Part shown: in pieces, positions 63,001-64,000 of the stretch
Numbering within the stretch: the first letter of the stretch is position 1
How the letters are laid out: every line of letters begins with the position of its first letter
Assembly (NCBI RefSeq): GCF_001984055.1
Contig: NZ_LYVO01000023.1
Span: 28,277-92,276 of the forward strand
Length of the DNA stretch: 64,000 nt
Reading direction: 5' to 3'
DNA from: Variovorax sp. KK3
Lineage (GTDB): Bacteria; Pseudomonadota; Gammaproteobacteria; Burkholderiales; Burkholderiaceae_C
Notes under the pieces: generated by a model
What the model saw: the letters and a program-made list of their open reading frames with translations, nothing else
The model's database searches: none
Told to the model about the DNA's origin: nothing
Translations under genes and position numbers: made by a program

Positions 63001-63941
63001 ATGCATGCAACCTGCTGCTGAGCGCCACCGACCCGGAGCTCAAGAGCCGGCTGCCCAACTGCCTGGCCGCCGCGGAGACCAAGCGCGCGTCGTTTCCGCC
63101 ACCGCAGTACTGGGCGTACGACTACTCGGCCACCCGGTCGATCGACTTCTGGCACCCCTGCGACCCGCTCGTGCGCAGCCTCGCGCGCGCGGAAAAAACC
63201 TTCACCGAAAGAGGCAACAAGGTGAGCTCGCCGCAGAGCACGGCCTTGTACCGCGGGCGCATTCCGTCGGGCGAACTGCAGCGCTGTCACATCCCCGCGG
63301 CGGAGTACGCGCAGGAAGAGAACGTGACCGTGCTGCAGCCCATCAGCTTCAAGCGCTTGTGGTTGGGCGTGAAGTCGGTCTGGAGCGACCCCAAGGCGTG
63401 GGTGCTGTCGTGGTTCGGCATGCACGCAGGCACCGTCACGGTGGCGTCGACGGCACCGCCTCGTCCACCCGCCGACGGCGCGGCCCCTCCACCGCCGCCT
63501 CCACCGCCCCCGCAGACCCAGGCGCCTTCGCCGCCACCATCGCCCGACACCTGCAAGGACGTCCGGGTGTTCGTGCAGGTCTACGGCCCCGGGCAGGTGC
63601 CGACCGCTCGCGGCTACCAGCAGAAGTGGCAGCAGCAGCTCGGCGCCCGGCCGCTACCCGTGGAAGACGTCGACCAGACGGCGCGCGCACGCGGCCGCCC
63701 CGAACCCCAAGCGATCCGACGGACGACCGTGCGCTTCCACGACCTGGACGCGAAGGCCTGCGCGGATGCACTGGCACCGGCCGTCGGCGAGACGTGGCGT
63801 GTCGAGCCGCTGTCGGCGCGGCTCAAGGCGGCGCCCAGGACGCTCGAGGTGTGGATCGCATCGCCGCTGCCCGCTGCCGCGCCCTCTGCCGCCCCGCCGC
63901 CGCCCGTCGCACCGGCTTCGACGCCGGCACCACCGAGCTAG
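60039..63941 (+). CDS. giant patatin-like phospholipase with membrane insertion
   Basis: 1300 residues from GTG 60039, with AGGAGG about 8 bp upstream; the ATG-less upstream frame is excluded. The patatin start is G-L-A-L-S-G-G-G-I-R-S (29-39) with the oxyanion Gly run, and the nucleophile Ser66 is in S-T-V-S-G-G-G (GxSxG with its first Gly replaced by Thr). About seven TM helices follow between residues 140 and 450. The catalytic Asp658 comes in L-T-D-G-G-H-F-D-N, and then a P-L-type tail, a proline-rich linker (nine Pro in a row near 1160) and a small C-terminal domain (F-V-Q-V-Y-G). Ser and Asp are thus almost 600 residues apart. Likely a membrane phospholipase or acyl hydrolase; biological role unknown. 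Confidence 0.85.
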   Translation: MTPIDNEVVRRRKQLDDPRIPADASRQWGLALSGGGIRSATFCFGLLRALAHRKSLLRFDLLSTVSGGGYIGTAVGSLLNRATNRAEAEAVVEALDGQLASPAAPRHGPNAEQTSSWFLWWLRANGRYLIPRGAKDTTFAVALYLRNLLAIHFELGLLAMLLGLLLCIVDLGAWQGLETLGYLYSSRGLFDILRLVPGNGWFATVWVGMPFALLACARHLAAYWAVPWVQVAGTSLRRLSRIVLALGVLLIVAFSLLGDNGSEYGDTVRTVAWWSCGLLIVVWAWGTSLADAEMRRADKTHGPALQADTARNVLTKKLANRLRVVALLLLAGFVDRLAWYLAFTGVSLVTSGLSLGVAAALLRTVLPTLSNLSSSAGGNSGALLRWVGRLLGYLLTFLLCTWWVSLVYQAVLGSMFGGETLQYDDAGQVLVLIAIPVVAYLWWTGRNFAFLNLSSLHSFYRARLVRSYMGAANGKRFGQADPLGALKPIDTVMPTNSPTASIDDVWPDDDLSLADYQPQRGGGPVHLFGVCVNQTTDPRGGIFNQDRRGLNLTMASGGLMQVGQEAWQPLPIAASMSVGRWMAISGAAVSSGMGRGTLGGLSALLTFAGVRLGYWWSYAERTAAATTKSPPFAKTKGLVDEIFGRFKGTTGQDWYLTDGGHFDNTAAYSLLAQRAEVIVLADCGADPDYRFEDLENLVRLARVDLQADIQFLRPRSSAGKPAGTGGSAKGLKSLDQFGSINDLALADSSACLALAKVKYGGQKPGQGILILIKPNICAGLPVDLLNFKGQNPSFPQQTTADQFFSEAQWESYFLLGQYLGSHLDQKLIETLVADCDDFFEYDDCKPGKAAGQKAKESEKGAPASRLPSRFGGSAVTASLGLGAAATLGVSAWQAIDSVRTSYGKQVEAERAALKELADLWANVPVRVANEPATTSTPIDKLASALVRTADTLCPSGEADWFTRSPVATHVFQYAVERCTALPLAMRGDACNLLLSATDPELKSRLPNCLAAAETKRASFPPPQYWAYDYSATRSIDFWHPCDPLVRSLARAEKTFTERGNKVSSPQSTALYRGRIPSGELQRCHIPAAEYAQEENVTVLQPISFKRLWLGVKSVWSDPKAWVLSWFGMHAGTVTVASTAPPRPPADGAAPPPPPPPPPQTQAPSPPPSPDTCKDVRVFVQVYGPGQVPTARGYQQKWQQQLGARPLPVEDVDQTARARGRPEPQAIRRTTVRFHDLDAKACADALAPAVGETWRVEPLSARLKAAPRTLEVWIASPLPAAAPSAAPPPPVAPASTPAPPS

Positions 63942-64000
63942 CTGTGATGTCTCAATAGGTTGTTCACCCGGAAGGGTCTGGGAGACTGGAGTTACCACGC
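63942..64000. other. right edge, no gene
   Basis: 59 bp after the patatin stop. No complete feature. The wording (GTCTCAATAGG...CTGGGAGACTGG) hints at the edge of a mobile element, but the window ends before it can be checked. Confidence 0.3.

Noticed and set aside
59175..63425. 1416-codon minus-strand frame across the patatin gene
   Set aside because: Only its last 196 codons (from ATG 59765) look like a protein; the rest is antisense to the patatin gene.
63942..64000. Start of an insertion sequence at the right edge
   Set aside because: Only 59 bp visible, with no inverted repeat or coding start that can be tested.

Overview
The window looks like chromosome of a high-GC betaproteobacterium of the Comamonadaceae, most likely Variovorax or a close relative. 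This rests on very high GC, GTG starts, Bug-type (TctC) periplasmic binding proteins, a branched-chain-type ABC cassette carrying its own acyl-CoA ligases, and a GC-rich intergenic repeat at 22.2 kb of a kind I associate with this family. I see no rRNA, tRNA, CRISPR array, phage or replication origin.

Layout. 0-3.7 kb: the 5' part of an MBL-fold lipoprotein gene, a small secreted protein, two small unknowns, and a QseBC-like two-component system. 3.8-7 kb: three translationally coupled genes encoding an SrpA-type catalase-like protein, an unknown protein and a DyP-type peroxidase. 7-12.1 kb: a very large SAM/cyclase/AAA signalling protein, an SDR and an rRNA pseudouridine synthase. 12.1-20.6 kb: a complete potassium-uptake locus reading leftward (small ORF, kdpF, A, B, C, small ORF, kdpD, kdpE) with a good candidate KdpE box upstream. 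20.8-24.6 kb: a Bug protein, an SDR, a SRAP-fold protein that has lost its active site, and a Crp/Fnr regulator. 24.6-33 kb: an operon of acyl-CoA ligase, LivG/H/M-like transporter, binding protein, LivF-like ATPase and a second ligase-like enzyme, probably importing and activating an organic (perhaps aromatic) acid. 33-37 kb: an NHL-propeller lipoprotein, a zinc-ribbon membrane protein behind a structured leader, and another Bug protein. 37-41.5 kb: a XylFHG-like sugar ABC transporter followed by its ROK repressor, with a candidate ROK operator in the promoter.

The 41.5-56 kb stretch is accessory in character: a DUF3037 protein behind a 19-bp palindrome, a 36-codon zinc-finger ORF, a Cys-rich exported protein, a decayed IS1182-type transposase, a LysR/MHS transporter/PuuE-like deacetylase/racemase-like cluster, an amidohydrolase, a GNAT, a solitary Mrr-like nuclease, and several unknown membrane proteins. 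56-59.2 kb holds a LysR regulator, a Tat-exported NMT1-type binding protein and a 2OG-Fe(II) dioxygenase. 59.2-64 kb holds a small membrane protein and a 1300-residue patatin-like protein whose catalytic Ser and Asp are separated by a large membrane insertion.

Best candidates for something undescribed are the catalase/unknown/DyP module, the split patatin membrane protein, the solitary PD-(D/E)XK nuclease with its unassigned N-terminal domain, and two enzymes-by-fold that have lost their catalytic residues (SRAP at 23.2 kb, hydantoin-racemase-like at 47.7 kb). All residue-level comparisons were made by eye against remembered family motifs; no alignment or search was run.
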